DNA of 64,000 nucleotides from positions 2,161,205-2,225,204 of the forward strand of contig KZ627161.1 in NCBI GenBank assembly GCA_002917775.1. Direction: 5' to 3'. This document shows, one piece after another, positions 22,194 through 36,349 of this stretch. This DNA is from Glaciozyma antarctica PI12 (taxonomy: Eukaryota; Basidiomycota; Microbotryomycetes; Kriegeriales; Camptobasidiaceae). The position numbers and the translations under genes were made by a program. How positions within the stretch are numbered: position 1 is the first letter of the stretch; each line of letters starts with the position of its first letter. Below the pieces are notes generated by a model, which was not told where the DNA came from, did no database searches, and was given only the letters and a program-made list of their open reading frames with translations.

Positions 22194-25100
22194 ATGCGCA
22201 AAACCCTGCGGCAGCTCGCCCGCCCTCACCTCACCCCTGAAGCCCGCACGCGCCATCTCCACACCTCTCTCTCCTCTCGCGCCGCCGTTGCTTTCGCGCG
22301 CCAACCCGCCCCAGTCGCCGACCGATACGCCGACCCGCACTTTCAGGAGCAGGACGACGTTGCGGCAGAGCTCTTTCCTACGTGGGATGAGTTGGGATCG
22401 GATACCATGATTGGGAAGGAGGAGGAGCAGCATTGGGAGCGGGAGGGGAAGCACGAGGAGGTCATCGAGGGAGGCGAGGAGGAGTGGGAGGCGCCAGCTC
22501 TGAAGCCCGGCGAGGTAGAGAAGGTGCGGCCGAAGCGGACAGCACGAGAGCCAAGAACGTCCTCGCGGCCTGCGCCGGTCGAGTACTTTCACCAGGACGA
22601 CATGCAGCCGCGACTGGGTCGAGCACCTCCTGCCGACTCGCCCATCAAGCCCTACCGACCTTTAACTCCTCGCGCCTCTCCTCAGCCTCACGATTCCCCC
22701 CTCCTCTCCCGCTACGATTGGCGATTATCCTCCCCTCTTCCCCCAGGACGTAATCGGACGTCCTTCGACCCTCCGAACCTCTATCGCGCTCTGACGCTCG
22801 CGAAGCAGGGGCACAACCGACTGCTTGGAGTCGGGCTGGAGGCGACGATGGAAGCGCGGAGATGGGCAGGAGTATCCGAAGAGCAGTGGGGGTGGAAGAC
22901 GACGGTGCCGTTAGGGGAGAAGGGGAAGTGGGAGAGCTGCGATGCGTATCGAGTCGGGTGCGTCTTTTTGCTGCTCGACCTGGAGCTGATAACTAACCAA
23001 TTTGCGTGCCAACAGGCAAGATCGGCTGATAGCCCTTACGCGGGATGCGGACGAGAAGAGCTACTTGGAACGACTCGAGCGAAGCGGGACGCCCGAGCAG
23101 CGAGAGCATTGGGGCCGAACAGTGAACGGTGCCGTCGGCGTTTGGCTTCTGGACGCGGCGACGAAGATTGCTGCAAAGGCGGAAGGATCACCGGAAGGCT
23201 CGAAAGCGAAGGCGAAGGCGAATAACGCGCCGAACGTCGTGGGGTCTTGGAGCAAGCGGGACGGCGCACCAATCGGCGAGGAGCACGGCTACATCTTCAA
23301 GTGCGTTCACCCTTTTCGCTGGCCAGACGAGAAGCTAACGTCGTTTCGCAGGCCCGGAACGATCCTTCGATTTACGCCCACAACGCCCGACGACTCATCC
23401 TCGAAGCCGAAACCTCCACCGAATTCAATCATGAAGCATCCTCAAGGAACCCTCCTCGAGATCAAGGACGGCAAACTTATTGTCTCCTTCGAGGCGGTCG
23501 ACACCTGGCCTCTTGGCGAAGAGGAATACCGGTGCGTCTCTCGACTCCCTCACCGAGTTACTCCCGCTGAACGCCTTCGCACGCAGAATCGACATCGGTC
23601 TCGACGACTCTTCCCTGCGATTACAGTCCCAGGCTATCGACAACCTCTACCACGATCCCGCTCGCCAACGGCAACGCAACGCGAACTACATCGACGCCGC
23701 ACAGATCGCGTTCGGTCAAGGCGCCTCATCGAGACTGGACGAATGGACGCTCCAAGGGACCGAAATTCGCGAGCTGCTCGTACCGGACCTCGACGACGGC
23801 TTCGCTCCTCAGACCTGGACCGCCGAATTCGACCCTGACGACGATTCGCCGACCGCAGAGATCGCTCACCTCCCGAAGCCGGTCCTCCCTCTCGTCGGCG
23901 GAACGATCTCAACCAAATCTCTTCATCCTTCGGCGCTCTTATCCGAGAACCAGCTCATCCACTCGTGGATTCGGCGGCATCAGCGCGACCCGCCAATGCC
24001 GATGCTGGGAGATCCCGACCTTGGGCTCAACAAGAGTCAGACGCAGGCGGTCGCGATGTCGCTGGGGGAGAAGCTGAGTCTGATTCAAGGAGTGCGTCGC
24101 TCCTCCCCCTTCTCCTGCTCAGTACTGACTTCCTCTCGCTCTCTCCAGCCTCCCGGAACCGGCAAATCCCAAACGATCGTCTCCATCATCCACCTCCTCA
24201 AATCCCACTTCCGCATCCCTCAGCAAATCCTTCTCGCCGCACCGACACACGTCTCAGTCGACCACCTCCTCTCTCTCCTCATCAATGCCGGCCTCAACCC
24301 CCTCCGGTGCGGCAAGGCGGAGAAGGTCCGCCCAGAGCTCGAGAAGTGGACGATCGAGAAGCAGCGCGAGCGACATCCGTTATGGCCAAAGGTCGAAGAA
24401 GCGAGGGAGGCGGCGGAGGAGAATCGGAAGGACTGGCTCGAGTGGAAGGAAGCTGCGGCTGTGGTGGGGAGGAAGGGGGAGCGGGCGAGGGAGCAGCAAC
24501 GTGAGTCGGTTTTCGCTGAGCGAGAGTTTAGCGGGGCTGATGGCTGTACGCAGTGATTGCGAGGGACAAGTACCGCAAGTCGTGGGCTAGGTACATGGTC
24601 TTTGAGCATCGGATGTACGCGAGCTTGCTCGCTACCGCCGACGTCTTCTGCTCGACTGCCGTCGGAGCGGGCTCGAATCGCGTGATGAAGGTGAGCTGCT
24701 CTCGCTTCCTTCACCGCTGTGGATGGCGCTGATTCAGGTTCTTCGCTAGCTGCACGACTTTCCGATCGTCTTTCTCGACGAGGCTGCCATGTGCACCGAG
24801 GTGCGCGTTCTCTGACTCTCGTCGGGAGCGGAACTGACTTTTCTACTGCAGCCCGTCTCTCTCATTCCCTTGATGAAGGGCGCTGCGCACGTTACGTTTA
24901 TTGGTGACCACATGCAGCTTCCTGCTGTCGTTACCGTGCGTTCTCCCTTCACTGTTCAACGCCGAGCTGATCTTTCGTCGCTCGCAGAGCCAGCAAGCTC
25001 GGAAGGAACGTCTTCACGTCAGTCTTTTCGAGCGCCTCATGTCTCAACAATGTAGGCCTGCTCCCCTCCGCTCACGGAATCGCCACTGACCACGATCCCT

Positions 25101-25836
25101 CGCAGCCGTCAAAAGCGTCCTTCTCGACACTCAGTACCGCATGCGTCCCGCAATCTCGTCGTTCCCCAACTCCGCATTCTACCTCTCAGCACTCCAAGAT
25201 TCCCTCTCCGTCGCCTCTCGCCCCTCCCCACCCCGTTCGCGGTTCCTCAACCATACCCCCTCCGCGGACAGCAGCACCCTCCTCACCGAACCCCTCGTCT
25301 TCATCTCGCACGACCACACCGAAGAGTTCTGCCGTCAATCCACTCTCAACCGTGGCGAAGTCGATATCATCGTCGAGGTCGTCGGCGACCTCCTCGCACA
25401 GAACACGACGCTCGAAGCGAGCGACATTGGCATCATCTCGCCTTACGCTTCGCAGACGCGGCTCCTCGTCAATACGTTCGCCGAGCGAGCGGGGGAGCAG
25501 CTTACCCCGCTTCTAGGCCCCCAACGCGCGTCGGAGGTCTGCCGCGTCGAGATCAACACGGTCGACGGGTTCCAAGGGCGCGAAAAGACGATCATCATCC
25601 TCTCGACCGTGCGATCGAACAAGACGGGCCACATTGGGTTCCTCACCGATAAGCGGAGGCTCAACGTCGCTCTTACGCGGGCGAAGGACGCGCTGTTCGT
25701 CGTGGGGAACCCGAGGACGCTCAAGATGGCGACGACGTCGGAATGGTTTTCGGCGGACGTTGATGCCGATGCGGGGGTTTGGAGGAGGTACCTCGCGTGG
25801 ATGGAGGAGAGGGGACTGGTGCGCAAGTGGGAGTAG
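22194..25836 (+). CDS. UPF1/SMUBP2-like superfamily 1B helicase with presequence-like N-terminus
   Basis: About ten exons encode roughly 1,000 residues. The N-terminus MRKTLRQLARPHLTPEARTR, followed by HLHTSLSSRAAVAFARQ, is basic, Ser/Ala-rich and lacks acidic residues apart from one Glu, as in mitochondrial presequences. Helicase motifs are in order: Walker A PPGTGKSQTIVS, motif II VFLDEAAMCTEP, motif III GDHMQLPAVV, motif IV TQYRMRPAISSFPN, motif V TVDGFQGREKTIIILSTVRS and motif VI NVALTRAKDALFVVGN. These define UPF1-like SF1B helicases such as IGHMBP2, Sen1 and Dna2. The linker after Walker A is long and Glu/Lys-rich (ELEKWTIEKQRERHPLWPK). A role in RNA or DNA unwinding in mitochondria is inferred from the N-terminus only. 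Confidence 0.85.
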
Positions 25837-26008
25837 AATATCACAACTCTTTAGAAGGAAGCTGGTCGTCGCGAGAGTTGGTCTATGAACGCGCGATCTA
25901 TTGCTGCCTTCTCGGTCCCTAATGCCCATGTGATGCCACTTGCTGCCTTCGCCCATCTCTGCTCCTCTTTCGCATCCCAAACCAAACTCCCAGCTTGCCT
26001 AGGACGAG

Positions 26009-27508
26009 TCAAGCCGCGAGGATCGGGAGGTTGTAGTAAAGCGTGTTGACGCCTCCTCGCGAGTAGATCGTGATCATGACCTCCCACGCTGCAAGCGAAG
26101 GGAAAACATAATGGATGCGGAAAAAACTGGTTCTGAAGAGGGATTGGCGTGCTCGTCGAGGCGACTGCGGAGAAGCGAGATCAGGTTTCGTCGCAGACTT
26201 TTGGAATGGAGCGACGTACCTCCGAGAACGGCGTACGTGACGACGATGCTCGCTAGGAATTGGGGAGGGACGAAGCACATGATAGTATCGTCCAGGTCCA
26301 TAGATACCATGGAGCTTACCATTGAGAACGAATCAGCCTCGATCAAGAACGGCGGAGGAAGAGGACGCACCAGCTGATCGCCCACAGCGCGAAGAAGTTC
26401 TTCGCAGGTAGGGAGTAGGATTCGTCGTACATGAGAGACCAGCCGACGACGGAGAGGCTGGTGATGAGCGTCCAGATCAGGGCGATGGGGATTCGGAGAG
26501 CCATGAGTCTGCCGACGCTGGCGTTGCGGTAGATCCCAGACATGGTGAAGATGTTGTTGAGTCCCATGACGAACTGTACGACGAGTTTAGCCAAATTTAG
26601 AGGGGAGAGAAGGAAGAGCGAGCTCACGAAGAAGACGAACAGCACGGGCATGACCGTCCCGAAAGCGTTCAGCAGGATTCGAGAGCCAAAGTTGAACGGA
26701 GTGAGATTGAGGAACGTCGCCAAAACCGGGGCGGTGATGATGCTGGCTTGAGCGGTGGAGAGAGGTGTGCTGGAGAGGGAAAGGAGGCGGGGGATGGCGG
26801 TTCGCTGAGCGAAGATTTGGGTGGCGACGGCTTGGAGTTGAAGGAAGGTGGGGAGAAGGTAAGCGGACCAGGTCTGCGTTCAAAAGTTAGTGATTTGGTA
26901 AGCAGAGTGGAAGATAGAGAGACGCACAGTGGTATAGCGAACCTCGAGGCCGCTGTAGACCCACGCGTCGGCAGCGACGTACGCTCCAGCGAGAGCTTCG
27001 TTCAGGAGCGCAGCTTCAAAACGACTCGACGCATCTGCGGTAGCGTACATTGCTCCCCATGCCTTGCCTTGGAAGACGCTGTCCTGAATGAGCTTCGGCG
27101 AAGTAGAGTTGGCAGGGAGAGTTGTCAATGGTGGTGAAGATGGCTCGCCGTCCAACGTCGCTACAGCTTCCAGAAGCGCAGCTCCTACATGCAAACAGTC
27201 AGCAGACGCCTGGATAAAACTGAGGAAAGACGCACCGACGGGACCTCCATCAAAATCGACGACAAGCACTTTGAGATGCGAGACGTGCTGGGACTGGTTG
27301 TACTGAGGAATCTGCGTGTCAGCTATTTCTCCCACGTCCGATAGCCGCTTGCACGCACAAATGTGCCATACAGCCAGGAAGATACGAGCCAGAACGTGAT
27401 GAGAAGGAGCACCCCGCTCTTCACCACCGTCGTGAGAGCCAGCTTGGTCCTGGGGCCTTCAAGCGGTGCCGGAGGCGCAGATCCAGCTTCGCTCTTCGAT
27501 TCGGACAT
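26009..27508 (-). CDS. SNG1-family (DUF3533) multi-pass membrane protein
   Basis: The protein starts MSESKSEAGSAPPAPLEG. A first transmembrane segment follows (VVKSGVLLLITFWLVSSWLY), then an extracytoplasmic region with HLKVLVVDFDGG and GKAWGAMYATADASSRFEAA. After WVYSGLEVRYTT, five or so hydrophobic segments follow, such as FGTVMPVLFVFF, LMALRIPIALIWTLITSLSV, NFFALWAISW and FLASIVVTYAVLGG. This architecture matches yeast Sng1, a plasma-membrane protein linked to resistance to nitrosoguanidine and other toxicants and to lipid asymmetry. The end is GVNTLYYNLPILAA. Several short introns are required. The family call is good, while the biochemical role is not known from sequence. Confidence 0.8.
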
Positions 27509-28604
27509 GGCGTGTTCAGTGAGAGCAGTGGCAGGAGCAGGGTCGAAAGTTCAAAGAGCGCAGAATCTTGCTGCCGGCCGGCTGACGAGGAGTTTCCTCG
27601 GCCGCGGCGTGGGGCGGTGGGGCCAGTTAATAGCTGAGAGGTGCAGGATAGAGCCTGCGGGAGGACGCCTGTAGATTGGTTGAGACGAGGAGAGCGAAGA
27701 CGAGCTCGTTTGCAAAAGTCAAAAGCAGACTGGCCTCGTCGAATCGCGCCGGGAAGAGAGAGATCGCTCCCGACTCGCTGACCTTGGAGCCGACCTTGTG
27801 CGCTGGAGGCTAGGCGACCACTCCCCAGTAGTAACGTAGCTTGGGACGACGAAGAACAGGAAGACGGGGGCAGCAGAAGCAGCTTTGAGAAAGTTGAATA
27901 AGTAACCTGCGACGTCGGCGCGCCCGGACTCCGGACTCTTTTCTCTTTCTGAGTCCAGGAGGTAGCTGCGGGGGCTTGCAGCCCAGGTGAGCGCGTGAGG
28001 ATCAGCCTGGAGCAGGTCTTGATCAAGCAGCTTGAGTTGTTGGAGCGAAAGGCAGAACCCAGGAGACTCCGCGAGAATTTGAGTCGACCTCTCTTGCACC
28101 GCTACCGTCTCCTCGTCGCCACCGTCGACCACACCAGTTGCCAGCGTGCCCTTCTCAGGTCGCTCACGAGTTTAGGCTTGCGCGCCTGATCCTCGCTCTC
28201 GAACCAGCCGCTCTCGCCACCCCCGGAATCGCGCCCGTTGACCCGCAAGCACCAACTCCTCATCTCGCCGTGACTTGCCACAGCCGCTGTTGGGACAGGA
28301 CGATCATCAGGTGCCTTTTTGAAGGGATTGGGTCGAGGAACGCGTAGGGGGGTTGAGTCGGGCGAGCGGCGTGAGCCGGAGCCACTCAGGAAGACGCGAA
28401 GGAGCGCGTGAGGAGTGCTCGGAGGGCGAGGGGAGACTGCCTTGACTGCGATAGGGAAGGCTCAGACCTGCGTGGACGCCGTCGCTCCTTCTTCAAGTGG
28501 ACTCTGGCACCGTTCCTCCCCCAAGTCGTCGCCTTTACTCGAGATCGTGCTGACCTGTCCTCCTCTCCCCCACAGCCTTCCTCGACGTCTCTCCCCATCC
28601 CTTT
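27509..28604. other. Divergent promoter region between SNG1-like and SUMO ligase genes
   Basis: About 1.1 kb separates two divergent start codons. Frames here are short and unconvincing. The stretch ending at 28604 is C/T-rich on the plus strand and probably forms the SUMO-ligase leader. Confidence 0.5.
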
Positions 28605-31561
28605 ATGAACCCCGACCCTTCCGGCCTTCCACCTAGATCATACTTTGCAGAACCGCTCGCATCCACCTCCTCCTCGGGTCTTCCCCCTCGACCTCTCCCT
28701 CCTCAACAGCCCTACGTCCAACAGCCCTACCCACAGCCGACTTACTTCCAGCCACAAGGCTACTTCGCCCCTCAATACCCTTCCTACCCTTCCTACCCCT
28801 CCTACGCTCCGCCAAACGCGTACCAGCCCGCGCCCTCCTACTACCCGCCTCAACACTCCTACGACAGCTGGCAAGCCGCTCAACTTGCTGAGGCCCGCTA
28901 TCGCCAGCAGTACATCGTCCACTACCAGCAGAACGAACAGGAGCAGGCCGCGCGACTCGCACAGCAGCAGCATCAGCAGCAACAGCAAGCTGTAGCGCAC
29001 CTTTACGCCTCGCCCGCCCCACCTACCCACAGTCCTCCCCCTCCTCCTCCTCGCGTTCCCACTCCACCGCCACCTCCTCCTGCCGCCGAGCCGTTACCCG
29101 TAGTACGCCCTCGCGACCCTCTCCCGTCTCAACACCTCGTCGTACCTAAATCGGCTGCCTCAATCCACCTCGCCTCTCCCGCCCTCACCCCTTCCCCCGA
29201 CCTAGGTCCTCTTCCCGCTCCAAAGCACACTCGATTTACCGAGGACCATATCAGCACTATCGAAGAACGCGCCAGCTTCAAGTCACTTCTAGATCGCCTC
29301 GACATGTCCAGCGAGACCAACGTGAGTCGCTCCTTCGTGCGGTGCGAGGGAGAATGCGAGAGCTGAACCGGCACATCTTGCAGACCCTTTTGGCGGATCT
29401 GTCGAGCATGACGGTCGACCGGCTCAAGCTTACGATCAGGCGGATGAACGACACGGCTGGAACGCACCTCAAGCTCAGCGGACTCAAGCAAGAACTCGTG
29501 CGCCTTCTCCCATTATCACTGATGCGTGCGATGCTGATCCTTACTTCTCGCAGTACGTCCGGATCCGTGACGAGCTGACGCTTCAAGCGGGTGCGCACGA
29601 CAAGTCCAAGTACATTCGCATCAAGGCTGTCATCAACGAGTGCAAGGATGGGTGTGTCTTTGCATCGTCCCTCGTTTCCAGAGCCGAGCTAATACTGTCG
29701 CAGCGTCACCTCCCCTTCGTCGACCTCCTCCTACCAAAACTCGAACGCGAGCTGGCGCGCTCAAGCCGCTGCCGCATCTCTCCCCCCATACAACCGTCTT
29801 CCCGCCGCCTCTTCCTCCAACCACAACCCGTACGCCAGCCTTCCTCAAAAGTCGGCTGCCCTCCCCCCGCCCCGATTCGCCCAGGCATCCAACGCCGGTA
29901 CCGCCGCGGGAGGGAGCTGGCAGAACACGACGACCGAGGAGATCCCGATTCGGTTCAAGTCGAGCCCGTTCTATCGCGTCGAGAAGAGCTTGAGCATGGT
30001 TCAGCCGCTTCCGAAGGCGGCGCAGGGGGATCGGAAGAGCGCGTACTGCTCGTTCGCTCTCACGGAGGCGCAGAGGGCCATGCTTGCCGCTTCCAAGTTG
30101 GTCCCCTCCTCCTAGCTTCGTACGGCACTCCTGCTGACCTTTTCGCCCGCGCGCAGAGCCTCCCTGGTGAACCCGCAGTACCAAGTCCGACTCTTCTGCA
30201 CGAACGAGGAGTACTTCAACCCCTCTCGCACGGCGTCGGCTCAGCAACCCGCTCCGATGGACTTTCCCGGGACGTGCGAGATCAAGCTCAACGCTCAGAA
30301 CGTCGTCGCCAATACGAAGGGGATCAAGAAGCAGGCGGGAACGGCACCGCCTGTTAACCTCAGTCAGGCGGGGGACGCGTTGATGCTTGCGCCGTCGACG
30401 GTCAACAAGGTCGAGGTCGTTTATGTCAATACGGAGAAGGTGCGTTGCGTGCGATGGGAGTGTGAGGGAGGGAGCTGATGAGGTGTTGGGTCGAGCAGAA
30501 GTACTTTTTGGTCGTCTACCTCGTTCAGGTTACGAGCGTCACTCAGGTCGTCGAGAGGATCAAGAAGGTCAAGTACCGGGCCAAGGAGGATGTCGTCAAG
30601 AGCAGTGAGTCTTCACGTTCGGCGCGAAGGAGTGGAGCTGACGAGTGGGTGCAGTCATTACGCTCAACTCGGATCCGGACGTCGTCGCGACTTCTTATGG
30701 ACTCTCGCTCAGGGATCCTGTGAGTGGCGTTTCGTGCGTCGCGAGGAGAAGTTTCGCTGACGATGGAACAGCTTACGATGGCGAGAATCAAGACGCCTAT
30801 TCGCTCGATTCATTGCAGTCATATCGGCTGCTTCGACGCGCAGACCTTCTTCATGATGATGGAGCAAACGCCGACCTGGGGTTGCCCGATCTGCAGCAAG
30901 ATCCTCAAGACTGAGGACATCACCGTCGACGGGTCCGTCCCTCCTCCCGCTCGTCGTTCGAGCGCCGCTGACCCTCGCCCCAAAAGGTACTTTGACGACA
31001 TCCTCAAAACCTGCTCCTCCTCCATCGACGCCGTCACCATCGAACCCGACGGCACCTGGCGTTCCTCGGACGACAAGCATGGCACGGGTCAACCCAAGTC
31101 CTCCGTCCCCTCCCGCGCCGGCACCGCCGACCTCGACAACAAGGGCAAAGGACGCGCTCCGAACCAAAACGTTTCCCTCGTCCTCGATTCCGACGACGAC
31201 GAACCCGTCCCGAAACGAACGGCGATATCGATCGGATCTTCTCCGGAACCTGCGCCTCGCAAGACGGACGTTATTGATCTCACGCTCGATAGCGATGATG
31301 AGGAGGAACCGGTGGCGATTAGGCCGAAGGTGCTGGGAACGCCGTTGTCGGGGGAGGGATCGAGGAGTGGGTCAGTGGGGTGGGGAGCGGCGCAGGCGCA
31401 GGCGGTGCAGGCGGCCTTTAATGCGAAGAAGAGGATGGACGAGATGAAGAGGAAGAGGGAGGATGGTGAGTTCAGTTTTTCTCTTTGTGAGGGTCGGAGG
31501 GGAGCTGACTGGGGTTTGGGAGACAGATGAGGAGGAGGAGTTGAGGCAGAGGGGGTGGTAG
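28605..31561 (+). CDS. PIAS/Siz-type SUMO E3 ligase
   Basis: The N-terminal 200 residues are Pro/Gln/Tyr-rich with YPSYPSYPSY repeats and a Gln run. A SAP-like DNA-binding segment follows (LLADLSSMTVDRLKLTIRRM, then LSGLKQELVR). A PINIT domain comes next (IPIRFKSSPFYRVEKSLSMV, QVRLFCTNEEYFNPS, FPGTCEIKLNAQNV). The SP-RING has its zinc ligands in IHCSHIGCFDAQTF and TWGCPICSK. Two SUMO-interacting motifs flanked by acid runs lie near the C-terminus (SLVLDSDDDE and VIDLTLDSDDEEE). The protein ends ELRQRGW. This is the complete Siz/PIAS order, acting in the nucleus to transfer SUMO from Ubc9 to substrates. About eight short introns are present; the last (GTGAGT...GACAG) restores EDDEEEELRQ. Confidence 0.92.
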
Positions 31562-33479
31562 GACGAGATAGGATGTGTATTTTACGTATGCTTTTCTCTG
31601 CGACGATGGGTTGGAGGGAGGAGAGCGAGAGAGCGAGCTGAGACGCCTGGAAGTTGGTGAGGAATCTTCGTAGAATGGGGAGCGTGCGGAGAGACAGCTT
31701 CTTCCTACCCGTCCTGAGGAAGGCTGCGACTGGGGGTGCGCGAATCAAGGGCGCCGACGACAGAGCAGCGAGCGGGATCGGAAGGCTGGGAGGAGAGCGT
31801 TTGCTCGGTAGTCTCCCTCGCTCTCGTCTCCTCCAAGTTCCGGACGGGAAATAACACCGATAGTTCTTGGACTTCGTTCTGTCGTCCATGTAGTGCGTGC
31901 TAAAGGGGAAAGAAGCGAGAAACGAGGGAGGGGGTGACATGCTGGAGCGCGTTGAGCTGTGCGGAGGGGACGTTTGTCGGAGGAAGGAGGAAGAGGGGGA
32001 GAAGCTTGAGGGTGGTACTCTGGTGTTGGATGGAGGCGCGATGAACAGGTGCTCGTCTCGCGTGGAGCTGAACATCGAGGTGCGTCGCCGTCGGATTCCG
32101 GTCGTTCTTGCATTCCGCTCGACTCTCGCTTTTGCAAGTGTCCGCTCGACCCTCCTAGGCGCAACAGCTCAACTCTGAAAGGATCCGTATAGTATACTCG
32201 ACATGTAACCACTGCTGGGCTGGAATTTGCCAAAAAGCAACGCCACCGACCGCGCTTCCGTCGCTCCCATCTCGCGGCTCCTCCCTTCCTCACCTCTACC
32301 GGGTACTCCTTTTCTACGTCCTTATTTTCGACCGTCAGCTTTTCTTGCGTTCTCCAGAGCGAGCTGAACTGCTGACCTCGCTCGTCGTCCATCGCAAGCG
32401 AACGACACGCGGGTCCTGAGGCGGTCGCAGAGCTTGTTCAGGTCACATTCACTTACATTGCCTACATTCTGTCACTGCTGTTCTCGCTGTCGGGGTATAT
32501 TTCGAAACAGCTGGCTTCGGACCAGGTCTTCAAAGCGAGAAGCGAAGGAGGGTTCCGCAACGACGAGACGGCTTCGCAAGGATTTGACGGGGCCAATTTT
32601 CGAGCTTTGATGCTGCGGGGCATTCACGCCCCGGTCAATCAGTTACGCTTATAGGTGTTTCACGATCGTGTAGAGCTGGAACGGTTCGAATGGCGGATAG
32701 AACGTTCGAGCGAGTGCTGGGATATGCGAGAGGAGTTTTGCAGAAGAGGTGATAAGGCTGCGGTTTTGAGGGTCCAGGTACAGCATCTACCGTAAGCTGA
32801 GACGTTGGCTGAGCAGGATAGAGGTGTTCAAGTTTTTGAGTCGAGAGCCTTGCGAAGGGGTGAGCGCGCGACTCGAGCTTTTGAACCAGTTCGAAGCTGT
32901 GTGCCCAGCTCGCCCTACGCTCAGTAACGAGGTTCGAGTTCAATGGTGTGCGCCTGTTCCCCCTCGTTGTGTCCTCATGTAAAGGAGAGAGATGAAGCTC
33001 GGTAACGAGGGCTGCTACTTAGTTTATAGCAGCCCTGGGCCAGCGAGGCTGAGGCAAGCTTTTCTCTGCTCGGCTGGTTCTTCTCCTCCACCTACCTACA
33101 AAGTACTTCGTGAGTCTCTCTCCTCGCCAATTCCTCCCTCAGCACGCCCTGGGCCATCGTACGGACAGCGTTATCGACCAGGGCGTTGTCCTCATCTCGT
33201 TGGCGCCGCTCTTCGTCGAGCGTCGTCACCCAGTTGGGCCGGCGCGACCTTCTTTCGCGAGTGATGTGCACCTGGCGCCTCAGTCTGGCGGACTACCAGC
33301 GCCCGAGCATCAGGACGCCCTGTCGCCACTTCCTCCCCCTCCCCTACTCGTCGTCGTTATCGCCACTCCGCTTGGGAAGAACTGCCAGCTGACGATTCAA
33401 ATCCTTCCTTCACCTCTTTTTTCCTCCTCGTCTTCCTCCCTCCCTCCTCTCCCTTCGTCTCTTCCTCCATCTACAGACA
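31562..33479. other. Long intergenic region upstream of EF-1alpha
   Basis: About 1.9 kb without a supported gene. A long minus-strand frame crosses into the SUMO ligase gene antisense, but it is low-complexity Ser/Pro and has no domain. The right part is the EF-1alpha promoter plus a 5' leader intron (33110-33476). Confidence 0.5.
33110..33476 (+). other. Probable 5'-UTR intron of EF-1alpha
   Basis: A GTGAGT donor and a CTACAG acceptor enclose 367 nt. The acceptor is 3 nt before the start codon at 33480. A long leader intron is common in fungal TEF1 genes. The sequence is C/T-rich toward its 3' end. Confidence 0.6.
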
Positions 33480-35390
<1,911 letters not shown>

Positions 35391-36349
35391 ATTCTCCTTT
35401 CTCTCCTTTGCATCCCCTCGGTACCGATACTTCCCACATCCCTTTCGTATACCACCCTCCCACCTTGTGAACTTTGTGAGAGGTTGTTGTGCTTGAATTG
35501 GATCCTTTCCCCCCCTACTTTCGTTCGTGCTGCGATACCTGAGTGTGGAGAGATACTTCGAGAGCTTCGAGACTTGAGAGAGAGACGAGATCTCGACGGC
35601 AGCTCCTCTGCGATCCTCTGCGAGCCAGCTCCCCTGCTTCCAAACGCAGCTGCTGCCTTGAGCAGCTCGCCAGAAGAAGAAGTCGGAGAGGAACAACTCG
35701 AGCAGGGCAAGTCGCGAACGTCGTCGCCTTCGCCGCGAGCTCCAAGTCGCGTTCCTCTCACCGCAAGAGCTGCTCGAGACGTCGTGGGCTACTAGAATCG
35801 TCGTGAGTTCCAGCTCATCCCGCTAGCGAGGAGGTAGACGCCGCTGGGTCGAAGTGGGGCGAAGAAGTTGGGGCGAAGGGAGAAGGTCCTCAAGCGCGGG
35901 AAAGGAGCTCGAGACGGGTGTACCGCAGAACGAGAAGGTTTGCATAGCTATTCGTAAATCTAAGCTGGGAGAAGGGACATACGGATCTAGAGGGAGCAGG
36001 GAAGCCCCAGCTCGCGCCTCAGCGCGTTCGGCGTCCATGCAGACGATCCTGCCGCAAACTCCCTCCTTCTTGACGTTAGCATCGTCGCAGCGTGGGCAGC
36101 TGCGAACAAGGGCAGTCAGAATGTGCGTAGGTTGCGGAACGGAACGGCCGGCTTACACCTTCTTCGGGTGCAAGATGAGGCTGCAGGGACTGCATCGGCC
36201 ACGCTGCCATCGCTGAACGAAGTGATCAGCGCGCGGTACGTAGCAGCTGCGAAAGACATAATCCGACGTTATCGCACGCCGAGCCATCGACGCCGATTCA
36301 CCTGCGGTGATGGATGAGTACGTCGCTCGCCGAGGAGGAGAGCGCGCAC
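35391..36349. other. Convergent intergenic region after EF-1alpha
   Basis: About 960 bp lies between the EF-1alpha stop and the stop of the minus-strand Cys-rich gene. No coherent coding segment is seen. It should hold both 3' ends. Confidence 0.5.

Noticed and set aside
31089-32075. 328-codon minus-strand frame
   Set aside because: It overlaps the SUMO ligase 3' exons antisense, is Ser/Pro/Arg-rich and contains no recognisable motif.
32670-32700. GGTTCGAAT-like sequence resembling a tRNA B box
   Set aside because: No matching A box, acceptor stem or terminator could be found around it, so no tRNA gene is called.
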